A stretch of 64,000 nucleotides of DNA. Source: Acidimicrobiales bacterium (GTDB taxonomy: Bacteria; Actinomycetota; Acidimicrobiia; Acidimicrobiales; RAAP-2). A program made the position numbers and the translations under genes. Under the pieces are notes generated by a model. It was not told the DNA's origin, made no database searches, and saw only the letters and a list, made by a program, of their open reading frames with translations. The stretch spans positions 1-64,000 of the forward strand of contig JADMIJ010000002.1 of NCBI GenBank assembly GCA_015478655.1, written 5' to 3'. This document shows, in pieces, positions 1 through 7,381 of the stretch (its first letter is position 1; each line of letters starts with the position of its first letter).

Positions 1-1340
1 AGGGCACAGACGAGAGCAAGGGCACAGACGAGAGCAAGGGCACAGACGAGAGCAAGGGCACAGACGAGAGCAAAGGCACGGACGAGAGCAAAGGCACGGA
101 CGAGAGCAAGAGCACGGACGAAAGAATCGTTGCAGACGAGAGCAACGGCAGGAGCGCGCACGGGACCAAGAAGAGGAAGCGAAAGCGCAATTGGCTGGAT
201 CGGGTGCTGCTCGCGGGAGTCGTGGTCGTTGCGCTGGCTTTGATCGGCTTGGTGTCTGGGTACGCCTATCTCCAGTACCGGTTCAACCAGGTCACCAAGG
301 TTACGGTGAAGCACCTGAAGGCTGCCCCGGTAGGCCAGCCGTTCAATGTACTCCTGATCGGCTCTGACTCCCGTGCCAACGTGAGATCCTCCGATCAGTC
401 CCATTTGGGAAGCGAAGCAACAGCCGGGGGCCAACGCAGCGACGTCGTCAAGATCGCCCACATCATTCCGGCCACCGGTCAGGTCAGCGTGCTTTCCATC
501 CCACGAGACACTGTTGTGTCGGTGGCTGGCAACACCAGCCAAATCGGCAAGTACAACAGGATCAATGCCACCTACAACATCGGCCCCGACCAGCTCGTCC
601 AGACCATCGAATCAGACTTCGGAATTCCCATCGAGCACGTCGTTCAGATCAACTTCGAGGGGTTCCGGGGAGCGGTCGACGCCATTGGGGGCATCAATCT
701 CAACTTCCCCTTTCCGGCCAGGGACACCTACACAGGCCTCGACATCCAACAGACGGGATGCCAGCACGTCAACGGGGGATACTCGCTGGCCGTGGCCCGG
801 AGTCGCCACTATGAATACAAGAAGAACGGCTATTGGCAGACCGACGGCACCAGCGACTTTGGTCGAATCCAGCGCCAGAATGCGTTCTTGAAAGCGCTGA
901 TCAACCAGGCTGAGACCCGATACAACCCGCTCACGCTCAATGCATTCATCGGATCGGTTGTGCGGGGAGTGACCATCGACTCCACGTTTTCAGTGAGCGA
1001 TCTGATCTCCCTCGCCCGTGAATTCCACACGTTCTCATCCCAGTCGCTGGCCACCGCAACCTTGCCCACCTACTCCACCGACTCGTCGGAATTCGGCTAC
1101 CTGGGCTCAGTGTTGTACGTGCAGCGCCCTCAAGCTGAGCAGGTGATATCCCAGTTCCTCGGACAGGTACCGGAAGTGGCGTTCACCCCTCCGCCGGGCC
1201 CCAATGGGGTGGTGTCGACGACAACCTCGACCACTCCGTCATCGACGACCAACCCGACCCACGGGTCGACTCCGGGTACATCGGCGTCGACGAGCACCAC
1301 CACCACCATCGAGACCGACTTCGATCCAACACCTTGTTGA
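1..1340 (+). CDS. LytR-CpsA-Psr (LCP) family cell-wall glycopolymer transferase, 5'-truncated by window edge
   Basis: LCP proteins transfer polyprenyl-phosphate-linked glycopolymers (teichoic-acid or arabinogalactan type) to peptidoglycan on the outer face of the membrane. The frame is open from base 3, so the gene starts before the window and the GTG at 204 is internal. In order it encodes six GTDESK hexapeptides, a degenerate repeat, a lysine/arginine-rich stretch (KKRKRKRN), one membrane segment (about nt 204-270), and the LCP domain. LCP motifs visible are LLIGSDSR, QRSDVV, SIPRDTVV, KYNRINATY and DFGRIQRQ, carrying the Asp/Arg residues that bind pyrophosphate. The C terminus is a Ser/Thr/Pro-rich tail. 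The charge pattern predicts a cytoplasmic repeat tail, one helix and an extracellular catalytic domain. Mycobacterial LCP genes also lie close to rhamnose genes. Family assignment is firm; the repeat tail is unusual. Confidence 0.93.
   Translation, partial: GTDESKGTDESKGTDESKGTDESKGTDESKGTDESKSTDERIVADESNGRSAHGTKKRKRKRNWLDRVLLAGVVVVALALIGLVSGYAYLQYRFNQVTKVTVKHLKAAPVGQPFNVLLIGSDSRANVRSSDQSHLGSEATAGGQRSDVVKIAHIIPATGQVSVLSIPRDTVVSVAGNTSQIGKYNRINATYNIGPDQLVQTIESDFGIPIEHVVQINFEGFRGAVDAIGGINLNFPFPARDTYTGLDIQQTGCQHVNGGYSLAVARSRHYEYKKNGYWQTDGTSDFGRIQRQNAFLKALINQAETRYNPLTLNAFIGSVVRGVTIDSTFSVSDLISLAREFHTFSSQSLATATLPTYSTDSSEFGYLGSVLYVQRPQAEQVISQFLGQVPEVAFTPPPGPNGVVSTTTSTTPSSTTNPTHGSTPGTSASTSTTTTIETDFDPTPC
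3..128 (+). repeat. 18-bp tandem repeat encoding GTDESK hexapeptides
   Basis: Six consecutive 18-bp units begin at 3, 21, 39, 57, 75 and 93. They are identical except for third-position changes (ACA/ACG, AAG/AAA). A degenerate seventh unit (STDERI) spans 111-128. All units are in frame with the LCP gene, so the array is coding, and it may continue left of the window. Confidence 0.95.
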
Positions 1341-1363
1341 GCGAGCATCTGAACTCGGGTTCA

Positions 1364-1419
1364 GTCGAGGGCGAAGCCTCGACGCCTGAGCCACACGGAG
1401 TCCGAGTCAGGCTCAGGCG
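1364..1419. terminator. Two hairpins between convergent LCP and sufU genes, probable bidirectional terminator
   Basis: GTCGAGG (1364-1370) pairs with CCTCGAC (1377-1383) across a 6-nt loop. CGCCTGAGCC (1383-1392) pairs perfectly with GGCTCAGGCG (1410-1419) across 17 nt, and its right arm overlaps the sufU stop. Neither hairpin has a clear U-tract. The assignment rests on stem strength and the convergent gene arrangement. Confidence 0.5.
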
Positions 1420-1964
1420 GCGGGCTCGTTCTCGCTCTCGTCGAGGCCTTGGGCGAGCGTGTTCCAGCTCAGCGTGGCGCATTTGATGCGCACGGGAAAC
1501 TTGACTACGCCCTGAAGAGCAGCCAGTTCTCCCAGGGCGTCAATATCGATGGCCCGAGGCTCGAGCGTCTCCACATCGGCGTCCCCGCTGGCACCCGAGT
1601 CCCCGCCGGCACCCGAGTCCCCGCCGGCCGACCCGCTGTTGCCCGACGGCAGGGTGGATCCGTGGATGGACATCATGCCCTTGAACGTGGTGATCAGGTC
1701 GCGCACCTCTGTAACCGGCTTGCCCTTGACGGCGGCGGACATCAAAGAGGCGGACGACTGGCTGATCGAACAGCCCGTACCGGCGATCTTGATGTCGGAG
1801 ACCTTGCCGTCGTTCACGTCCAGGGTCACGACGATCTCGTCCCCACACAGCGGGTTGAAGCCCTCGACGCGTCGCGCCGGAGGGGACTCCAGCTCGCCGC
1901 GGTTCCGGGGAGATCGGTAGTGGTCGAGGATGATTTCGCGGTAGAGATCTTCGAGTCCGGGCAT
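1413..1964 (-). CDS. sufU: SufU-type Fe-S cluster assembly protein with Gly/Ser/Asp-rich insert
   Basis: SufU accepts persulfide sulfur from SufS, through a zinc site, for Fe-S cluster assembly by the SUF system. The 183-residue product opens with the family-typical GLEDLYREIILDHYR. It carries the three cysteines C40 (in LCGDE), C65 (in GTGCS) and C162 (in IKCAT), plus D42. Residues about 105-131 form a low-complexity Gly/Ser/Asp insert encoded by 18-bp tandem repeats; most SufU proteins are about 30 residues shorter. The ATG at 1964 matches the family N terminus; an in-frame GTG at 1979 preceded by GGAG is an alternative. It lies about 150 nt after sufS on the same strand and is probably cotranscribed with it. 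Confidence 0.92.
   Translation of the reverse strand: MPGLEDLYREIILDHYRSPRNRGELESPPARRVEGFNPLCGDEIVVTLDVNDGKVSDIKIAGTGCSISQSSASLMSAAVKGKPVTEVRDLITTFKGMMSIHGSTLPSGNSGSAGGDSGAGGDSGASGDADVETLEPRAIDIDALGELAALQGVVKFPVRIKCATLSWNTLAQGLDESENEPAA
1581..1634 (-). repeat. 18-bp tandem repeat inside sufU
   Basis: Units begin at 1581, 1599 and 1617. The first two differ at one base and the third diverges after 12 bases. They encode the Gly/Ser/Asp-rich insert of SufU in frame, so their length equals six codons, as in the LCP gene repeat nearby. Confidence 0.85.
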
Positions 1965-2130
1965 CAGAGGCAGCCCCACTTCGCTGCTCCGCCGACGACC
2001 GAGACCACCCGGCTGGCCGGCGCCACCGCGGCAGGTCGGTGGGCCGTGCCGCCGTGGCCGGATCGGCCTGACGTGCCGGGTCGGCGGGATCCACGCGTGC
2101 GTTCCACGGGATCAGAGTACCGTCCCGCGT

Positions 2131-3387
2131 TCATCCGAAGAACGCTCCAGCCTCGGCCAAGGCGTCGGCGAACCTGTCGACGTCGGATTGGTCGTTGTAG
2201 AGGCCGAGGGAGGCACGAGCAGTGGCATTCACGCCCAGCTGGCGCATGAGGGGCTTGGCGCAATGGTGGCCGGCTCTCACGCAGACCCCGTACTCGTCGA
2301 GAATCTGGGAGATGTCGTGGGGGTGCAGGTCGCGGTAGGCGAATGAGAGCACCCCACCTCGAGCCGACGGGTCAGGAGGACCGTAGATCCGGATGTCCCG
2401 GCCGAACCGGTCGGTGAGGGTGTCCATGGCGTAGGTGGTCAGGGCGATCTCGTGGGCGCGGACGGCCTCCATGCCGACGCCCCGGAGGTAGTCGACCGCA
2501 GCACCCAGCCCGATCGCCTCGGTGATCGGGGGGGTGCCGGCCTCGAAGCGCCACGGAATGTCGTTCGGGGTGAATCCGTCCTTGCGGACGTCAAGGATCA
2601 TCTCCCCGCCCCCGAGGAAGGGGGGGAGGTCTGAGAGCAGCTCGTCTCGTCCCCATAGCACGCCGATCCCCGTGGGCCCCAGCATCTTGTGGGCGCTGAA
2701 GGCCAGGAAGTCGACCCCGAGGCCGGCGACGTCCGTCGGTAGGTGGGGCACTGACTGGGCGCCGTCGGCGACCACCACGGCGCCCGCCGCATGGGCGGCC
2801 TCGGCGATCTCACTGACTGCATTGAGGGTCCCGAGCACGTTCGACATGCAGGTGATCCCGAGGAGCTTGGCTCCCTCCAGCAACTGTTCGAGGTTGCCGA
2901 GCACCAGCTCGCCTTGGTCGTCGACAGGTATCCATCGAATGGTCAGGCCCCGTTCCGCGGCCAGGATGTGCCAGGGGACGATGTTTGCGTGATGCTCCAT
3001 CTCCGTGAGCACGATGGCGTCTCCGGGATGCAGATGGGTCCGTCCCCAGGTATGGGCAACCAGGTTGAGGCCCTCGGTTGCGTTCTTCGTGAAGAGGACT
3101 TCGCGGGCGGGGTTGGGTGCACCGATGAACCGGCCGACGTTGTGGCGGGCCGCTTCGAATCGTCGAGTGGCCTCTTCGGCGATGGAGTACACGCCACGGT
3201 GCACGTTGGCGTGGGTCGTCTCGTCGTATTCCCGCATGGCATCGAGCACCTGCACAGGCCGTTGAGCCGAGGAGGCCGAGTCCAGGTAGGTGATCGGGTG
3301 GCCGTGGACTTCGACCGCCAGCAGGGGAAAGTCCTTGCGGAGTGTGGCGACGTCCAGCGGTGGTGAGGGGTGGCTCAGCTCCGCCAT
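2131..3387 (-). CDS. sufS: Cysteine desulfurase, SufS (group II, PLP-dependent)
   Basis: It converts L-cysteine to L-alanine and leaves a persulfide on its active-site cysteine, supplying sulfur for Fe-S clusters. The 418-residue product has the class V aminotransferase fold: LDSASSAQRP near the N terminus, the PLP-binding lysine K234 in FSAHKMLGPTG, and the catalytic cysteine C376 in RAGHHCAKPL. Its start overlaps the end of sufC by 13 bp, which indicates translational coupling. SufU follows downstream as the expected sulfur acceptor. Length and motifs are normal for SufS. Confidence 0.96.
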   Translation of the reverse strand: MAELSHPSPPLDVATLRKDFPLLAVEVHGHPITYLDSASSAQRPVQVLDAMREYDETTHANVHRGVYSIAEEATRRFEAARHNVGRFIGAPNPAREVLFTKNATEGLNLVAHTWGRTHLHPGDAIVLTEMEHHANIVPWHILAAERGLTIRWIPVDDQGELVLGNLEQLLEGAKLLGITCMSNVLGTLNAVSEIAEAAHAAGAVVVADGAQSVPHLPTDVAGLGVDFLAFSAHKMLGPTGIGVLWGRDELLSDLPPFLGGGEMILDVRKDGFTPNDIPWRFEAGTPPITEAIGLGAAVDYLRGVGMEAVRAHEIALTTYAMDTLTDRFGRDIRIYGPPDPSARGGVLSFAYRDLHPHDISQILDEYGVCVRAGHHCAKPLMRQLGVNATARASLGLYNDQSDVDRFADALAEAGAFFG

Positions 3388-4151
3388 GCGTCATACCCCT
3401 CGGTCTCCAGCTCCTTGGCCAGTTCGGGGCCGCCCTCGGCCACGATGATTCCGTCCATGAGCAGGTGAACCTGATCGGCGGCCAACTCGTCGAGCATGCG
3501 CTGATAGTGGGTGATGACGAGGACCCCCAGATCAGGTCGGGCCTCGCGGACGGTATGGACGCCGCGAGCCACCGTCCGCAGCGCATCGACATCGAGCCCG
3601 GAATCCGTCTCGTCCAACACGGCCAACTCGGGCTCGAGGATGGCCAGCTGGAGGATCTCGTTCCGCTTCTTCTCGCCGCCGGAGAAGCCCTCGTTGAGAT
3701 GCCGTTCTCCGAACGCCGGGTCCATGCCCAACTTCTCCATCCACTCCATCATCATGAGGCGCACTTCGAGCACCGACATGTCCACTCCACGACGGGCGGA
3801 GAGAGCCTGCCGGAGGAACTGGATGACCGGCACGCCACCGATGGACTCCGGCTCCTGGAAGGCCAGGAACATCCCGGCCTTGCCGCGTACATCCGTGGGC
3901 CACGCGGTGACGTCTTCACCGCGGAAGAAGATGGTCCCCGAGGTGACCTCGTAGGCTGGGTTGCCCAACAGCACGTTGGCCAGGGTGGACTTGCCGGATC
4001 CGTTGGGACCCATCAGGGCGTGCACCTGGCCTGATTCGACGGTCAGATTGACGCCCCGCAGGATCGGCTGGTCCTCCACCGAGACATGGAGATCCTCGAT
4101 CCGGAGGAGGGAGGTCGACCGTCCCTGGCCCGGTGTGGTTTCGCTCGGCAC
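3375..4151 (-). CDS. sufC: Fe-S cluster assembly ATPase SufC
   Basis: SufC is the ABC-type ATPase that drives the SufBCD Fe-S scaffold in the cytoplasm. The 258-residue product has Walker A GPNGSGKST (residues 48-56), the SufC-type signature FSGGEKKRNE, Walker B LAVLDETDSGLD and the switch histidine in VITHYQ. The start is a GTG with no Shine-Dalgarno but a TAGGAT box 7 nt upstream, so the mRNA may be leaderless. It heads a sufC-sufS-sufU unit. SufB and SufD, which usually precede SufC, are not upstream: the next gene is a divergent glucosidase. They must be encoded elsewhere if the pathway is complete. Confidence 0.96.
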   Translation of the reverse strand: MPSETTPGQGRSTSLLRIEDLHVSVEDQPILRGVNLTVESGQVHALMGPNGSGKSTLANVLLGNPAYEVTSGTIFFRGEDVTAWPTDVRGKAGMFLAFQEPESIGGVPVIQFLRQALSARRGVDMSVLEVRLMMMEWMEKLGMDPAFGERHLNEGFSGGEKKRNEILQLAILEPELAVLDETDSGLDVDALRTVARGVHTVREARPDLGVLVITHYQRMLDELAADQVHLLMDGIIVAEGGPELAKELETEGYDAWRS

Positions 4152-4158
4152 GACAACA

Positions 4159-4202
4159 ATCCTAGCCTTAATCTGTATTTTCTCCTACAAGAATAGGGAG
4201 AA
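4159..4202 (-). promoter_or_regulatory. sufC promoter with TAGGAT -10 box and AT-rich dyad
   Basis: On the minus strand TAGGAT (4159-4164) lies 7 nt before the sufC GTG. Upstream is an AT-rich patch, unusual for this window, with the inverted repeat TTCTCC (4180-4185) / GGAGAA (4197-4202) and a spacer of 11. The dyad could be an operator for an Fe-S-responsive regulator; that is inference. Confidence 0.45.
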
Positions 4203-4258
4203 TAGGGCCGGTCGATCCACGAGGGTGGCGGATTGCCCATGTCACCAGGTCAACCGGG

Positions 4259-4264
4259 TACGGT
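4259..4264 (+). promoter_or_regulatory. Putative -10 box TACGGT, 6 nt before the glucosidase start
   Basis: TACGGT fits TANNNT and lies 6 nt before the ATG at 4271, with no Shine-Dalgarno between. This is the leaderless arrangement repeated across the window. Confidence 0.4.
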
Positions 4265-4270
4265 AACCGA

Positions 4271-6475
4271 ATGACCGACCCTTGGAACTTTGCCGGCTCG
4301 GTCACGCAACTCGATTCGAGGGCCGGTGTGGTGACCCTGGTCGACGAGTCGACCTTCGCCATCAGCGGCAGTGCCGGCGACATCGCCCCCGGCTCCGCAC
4401 AGGGCCTGTTCGTCCGGGACGCCCGGATCCTGTCGAGGTTCGAGGTGCTGGTGGACGGGATCAGAACCGAGCCATTGGCCGCGGTCACCGAGGATCCATT
4501 CTCCGCCACCTTCGTGTCCCGCTGCATGCCCGCGCCGGGCCGGGCCGACTCCACCCTGATGGTGTTCCGATCCCGTTACGTGGGCCAAGGCATGCGCGAG
4601 GACCTGACCATCCGCAACTTCGGCGTCGAGCCGGCCCGCTGCACGATCCAGGTGTTCGTCGGATGCGACTTTGCCGATCTCTTCGCCGTGAAGGAGGGAC
4701 GTGTCGGTGGGGAGCCCAGCTCAGGTGAGCTGTCCTCCGCGGTGTCCACCGGAACCACGACGGCACCGACCGAGCCAGGCGGGCCGACCGATCAGCCGTC
4801 CGTCGTCACCTACACCTACCGACGGGGGGCGGGCGTCCGGGGAGTGGAGATCCGGTTCAACGGTCCGGCCACGGTCGACTCGGACCAGGCCACGTTTGAG
4901 GTGGTGGTGCCCCCCCGGGGCGAATGGTCGACGTGCGTCGAGGTCGCACCGGTATTCGACGCGGTGGCATTCGACCCGAGGTACCGCTGTGGAGAGCCCG
5001 TTGAGCGGGCCACGCCGACTGAGCGGTTGGCGAAGTGGCGGCGGCAGGTGCCGCTCGTCGAGACCAGCCACCCGGGGCTGAAGGAGGTGATCGTCCGAAG
5101 CGCCGAAGACCTCGGTGCCCTGCGGATCTTCGATCCCGACTATCCCGAGCGGGTGGTGGTGGCTGCGGGTGCCCCGTGGTTCATGACCGTGTTCGGTCGG
5201 GACTCGTTGTTCACGGCCTGGATGGCGCTCCTTGTCGATCCCGACCTCGCCCGCGGTGTCCTGCAGACCCTGGCTCGGTTCCAGGGCAAGGACGTCGATC
5301 CCCGCCACGACGAGGAGCCAGGCCGCATCCTCCATGAGATGCGGTTCGGAGATGCCGCCTCGCTGTCCCTCGGTGGCGGGAGCATCTACTACGGGACGGC
5401 CGACGCAACGCCTCTCTTCGTGATGCTGCTCGGGGAAATGCGACGGTGGGGTGTCGCCCGCCAGATGGTCGACGAGCTGCTGCCCAACGCCGCCCGGGCC
5501 ATCGAATGGATCGAGACCTTCGGCGACGCCGACGGTGACGGCTACGTGGAGTACAAGCGGGGGACTGACCGCGGCCTGGCCAACCAGGGATGGAAGGACA
5601 GCTGGGACGGGATCCGGTATGCCGACGGCCGGGTGGCCCAAGCCCCCATCGCCCTGTGCGAGGTGCAGGCGTACACCTATGGCGCCTACCTGGCCACCGC
5701 CCACTTCGCCTTCGAGGTCGGGGATACCGTCACCTACGATCGCTTCCGGGCCAAGGCGACGCAGCTGAAGGCAGCGTTCAATCGTGACTTCTGGCTGGAG
5801 GAGCGAGGCTGGTATGCCGTCGGGCTCGACGCGGACAAGCGGCCCATCGATTCGCTGACGTCCAACATCGGACACTGCCTGTGGACCGGCATCGTGGACG
5901 AGGACAAGGCCCACCGGGTGGCCGAGAAGCTGGTGTCCCCGGCCATGTTCACGGGGTGGGGCCTGCGCACCCTGTCCAAGGACAGCGGCGGGTACAACCC
6001 CATCAGCTACCACTGTGGCTCCGTGTGGCCCCACGACACGGCCATCGTGGCAGCCGGACTGGCCCGCTACGGATTCGACGGCGCAGCCCAGAAGCTGATC
6101 TTCGGGCTGTTTGACGCAGCCCAGGCCCAGGGGGGCAGGCTCCCCGAGCTGTTCAGCGGCCTCGAGCGGGGGGAGCTGTCGGTTCCGGTGGGCTACCCGA
6201 CCTCTTGCTCACCGCAGGCGTGGGCGGCGGCATCGCCGCTGCTCTGCCTCCGGACACTGCTGCGGCTGGATCCCTGGGTGCCCTACGGCAAGACGTGGCT
6301 GTCCCCGAATCTCCCCGAGGAGATCGGCTATCTCAAGGTGGACGGGATCCCGCTCGCCGGTTCACGGGTGACCATCGAGGTGGGCTCCGAGGTGCCCGGA
6401 GGGGTGTCGATCAGTGGATTGCCGCCCGAGATCGAACTGATCAGGGAGCCTCGCCGCCCCTCGACCGCCGTCTGA
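4271..6475 (+). CDS. Amylo-alpha-1,6-glucosidase-like protein (glycogen debranching enzyme, bacterial GDE_N_bis type)
   Basis: Proteins of this family are annotated as glycogen-debranching or related alpha-glucosidases. The 734-residue product has an N-terminal beta-rich domain (about residues 1-240) opening with a 'TFAISGSAGDI...GLFVRDARILS' pattern. An (alpha/alpha)6-barrel domain follows (about 260-700) with FGRDSLFTAWMAL, ANQGWKDSWDG, and CGSVWPHDTAI, in which Asp/Glu residues would do catalysis. There is no signal peptide, so it should be cytoplasmic. It is transcribed alone, divergently from sufC, and no other glycogen gene is next to it. The true substrate (glycogen, trehalose-derived glucan or sucrose-like sugar) cannot be told from sequence. 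Confidence 0.85.
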   Translation: MTDPWNFAGSVTQLDSRAGVVTLVDESTFAISGSAGDIAPGSAQGLFVRDARILSRFEVLVDGIRTEPLAAVTEDPFSATFVSRCMPAPGRADSTLMVFRSRYVGQGMREDLTIRNFGVEPARCTIQVFVGCDFADLFAVKEGRVGGEPSSGELSSAVSTGTTTAPTEPGGPTDQPSVVTYTYRRGAGVRGVEIRFNGPATVDSDQATFEVVVPPRGEWSTCVEVAPVFDAVAFDPRYRCGEPVERATPTERLAKWRRQVPLVETSHPGLKEVIVRSAEDLGALRIFDPDYPERVVVAAGAPWFMTVFGRDSLFTAWMALLVDPDLARGVLQTLARFQGKDVDPRHDEEPGRILHEMRFGDAASLSLGGGSIYYGTADATPLFVMLLGEMRRWGVARQMVDELLPNAARAIEWIETFGDADGDGYVEYKRGTDRGLANQGWKDSWDGIRYADGRVAQAPIALCEVQAYTYGAYLATAHFAFEVGDTVTYDRFRAKATQLKAAFNRDFWLEERGWYAVGLDADKRPIDSLTSNIGHCLWTGIVDEDKAHRVAEKLVSPAMFTGWGLRTLSKDSGGYNPISYHCGSVWPHDTAIVAAGLARYGFDGAAQKLIFGLFDAAQAQGGRLPELFSGLERGELSVPVGYPTSCSPQAWAAASPLLCLRTLLRLDPWVPYGKTWLSPNLPEEIGYLKVDGIPLAGSRVTIEVGSEVPGGVSISGLPPEIELIREPRRPSTAV

Positions 6476-6505
6476 ACCGGAGCCAGACGAGGCGGGCTGG
6501 GTCGC

Positions 6506-7123
6506 TCACCAGCCCCGATCGATCCATTCGCCCAGGTGGGGGGACTCGGCGCCGATGGTCGTCCCCGCGCCATGGCCTGGCAGTACCAGCGTGTCGGGAC
6601 CGAAGCGGGCGAACAGCCGCCCTTCGATGGACTTGATGATCGTGGCGAAGTCGGAGTGCTCGAACGAGGTGTTGCCGGGGCCGCCGGGGAAGAGGGTGTC
6701 TCCCGAGAACAGGAGGGGTGTGCCTTCAACCGTGAAGCACATCGATCCCGGGGTGTGCCCGGGGGTGGCGATGGTCCCGATCCTCAGCCTGCCCACCTCC
6801 AGCACCGAGGAGTCCTCGAGGATCTGGTCATAGGAGGGAAGCATGTTCGCATCGGCCTCGGTCACCGCCACGTCGATCCCGGCGTCACGAACGGCCTCGA
6901 CGGCCTGGATGTGGTCCCAGTGGCCGTGGGTCTCGATCACCTGGCGCACCGTGAGGGTCCGGCAGAGATCAAGCAGCTTGTCGTGCTCGTTGGCTGCGTC
7001 GATGAGCACGGAGTCGCCCGTGGATCGGCATCGCACGATGTAGACGTTGTTGTCGACGGGACCGACGACGAGCCGGTGGACTTCGACGGCAGTGTCCTGG
7101 TAGTCGATGGTGGTGGCTGGCAT
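6506..7123 (-). CDS. MBL-fold metallo-hydrolase (glyoxalase II-like)
   Basis: This is a metallo-beta-lactamase-fold hydrolase of 205 residues, probably acting on a small thioester or similar substrate in the cytoplasm. The metal-binding motif THGHWDH (residues 65-71) supplies two His, an Asp and a further His. Later ligands are the His in TPGHTPGS, the Asp in LFSGDTLF, and the His in LPGHG near the C terminus. The frame is open further upstream, but the ATG at 7123 is chosen because a perfect AAGGAGG (7134-7140) precedes it and homology begins there. It is divergent from the acyl-CoA dehydrogenase. Family is clear, substrate is not. Confidence 0.9.
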   Translation of the reverse strand: MPATTIDYQDTAVEVHRLVVGPVDNNVYIVRCRSTGDSVLIDAANEHDKLLDLCRTLTVRQVIETHGHWDHIQAVEAVRDAGIDVAVTEADANMLPSYDQILEDSSVLEVGRLRIGTIATPGHTPGSMCFTVEGTPLLFSGDTLFPGGPGNTSFEHSDFATIIKSIEGRLFARFGPDTLVLPGHGAGTTIGAESPHLGEWIDRGW

Positions 7124-7176
7124 GGGGGAAAGGCCTCCTTGTCGATGGGCACGCCTGGAGGGTGGCGGCCACAGGG

Positions 7177-7228
7177 CTGGCCAAAACCCGGGCCCGAATG
7201 GAGGTCCGGGCCCGATCCGGCCGGCCAG
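7177..7228. repeat. Nested dyads in the divergent region upstream of the MBL gene
   Basis: The palindrome CGGGCCCG occurs at 7189-7196 and 7207-7214 as part of a direct repeat CCGGGCCCGA. The pair is enclosed by CTGGCC (7177-7182) and GGCCAG (7223-7228). The copies can pair with each other to form one large hairpin about 50 nt before the MBL start, in its likely 5' leader. It may be an operator or an attenuator. Confidence 0.5.
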
Positions 7229-7381
7229 CAGTAGGGCACGGCAGGCACCGGGCGAGCCACTGTGGAGCGTAGTTGGCACACCCGGCCCGTTCGTCAACGT
7301 CGGCGCGGTTCTGGTAGACAAACGGTGCACATGGTCCTCGTTCGGGGACCCGTCGGGGACTACCCAGGGGATGGAGAGACG

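Noticed and set aside
3-128. CRISPR-like regular repeat at the window start
   Set aside because: The 18-bp units are directly adjacent, with no spacers, and are translated in frame as GTDESK.
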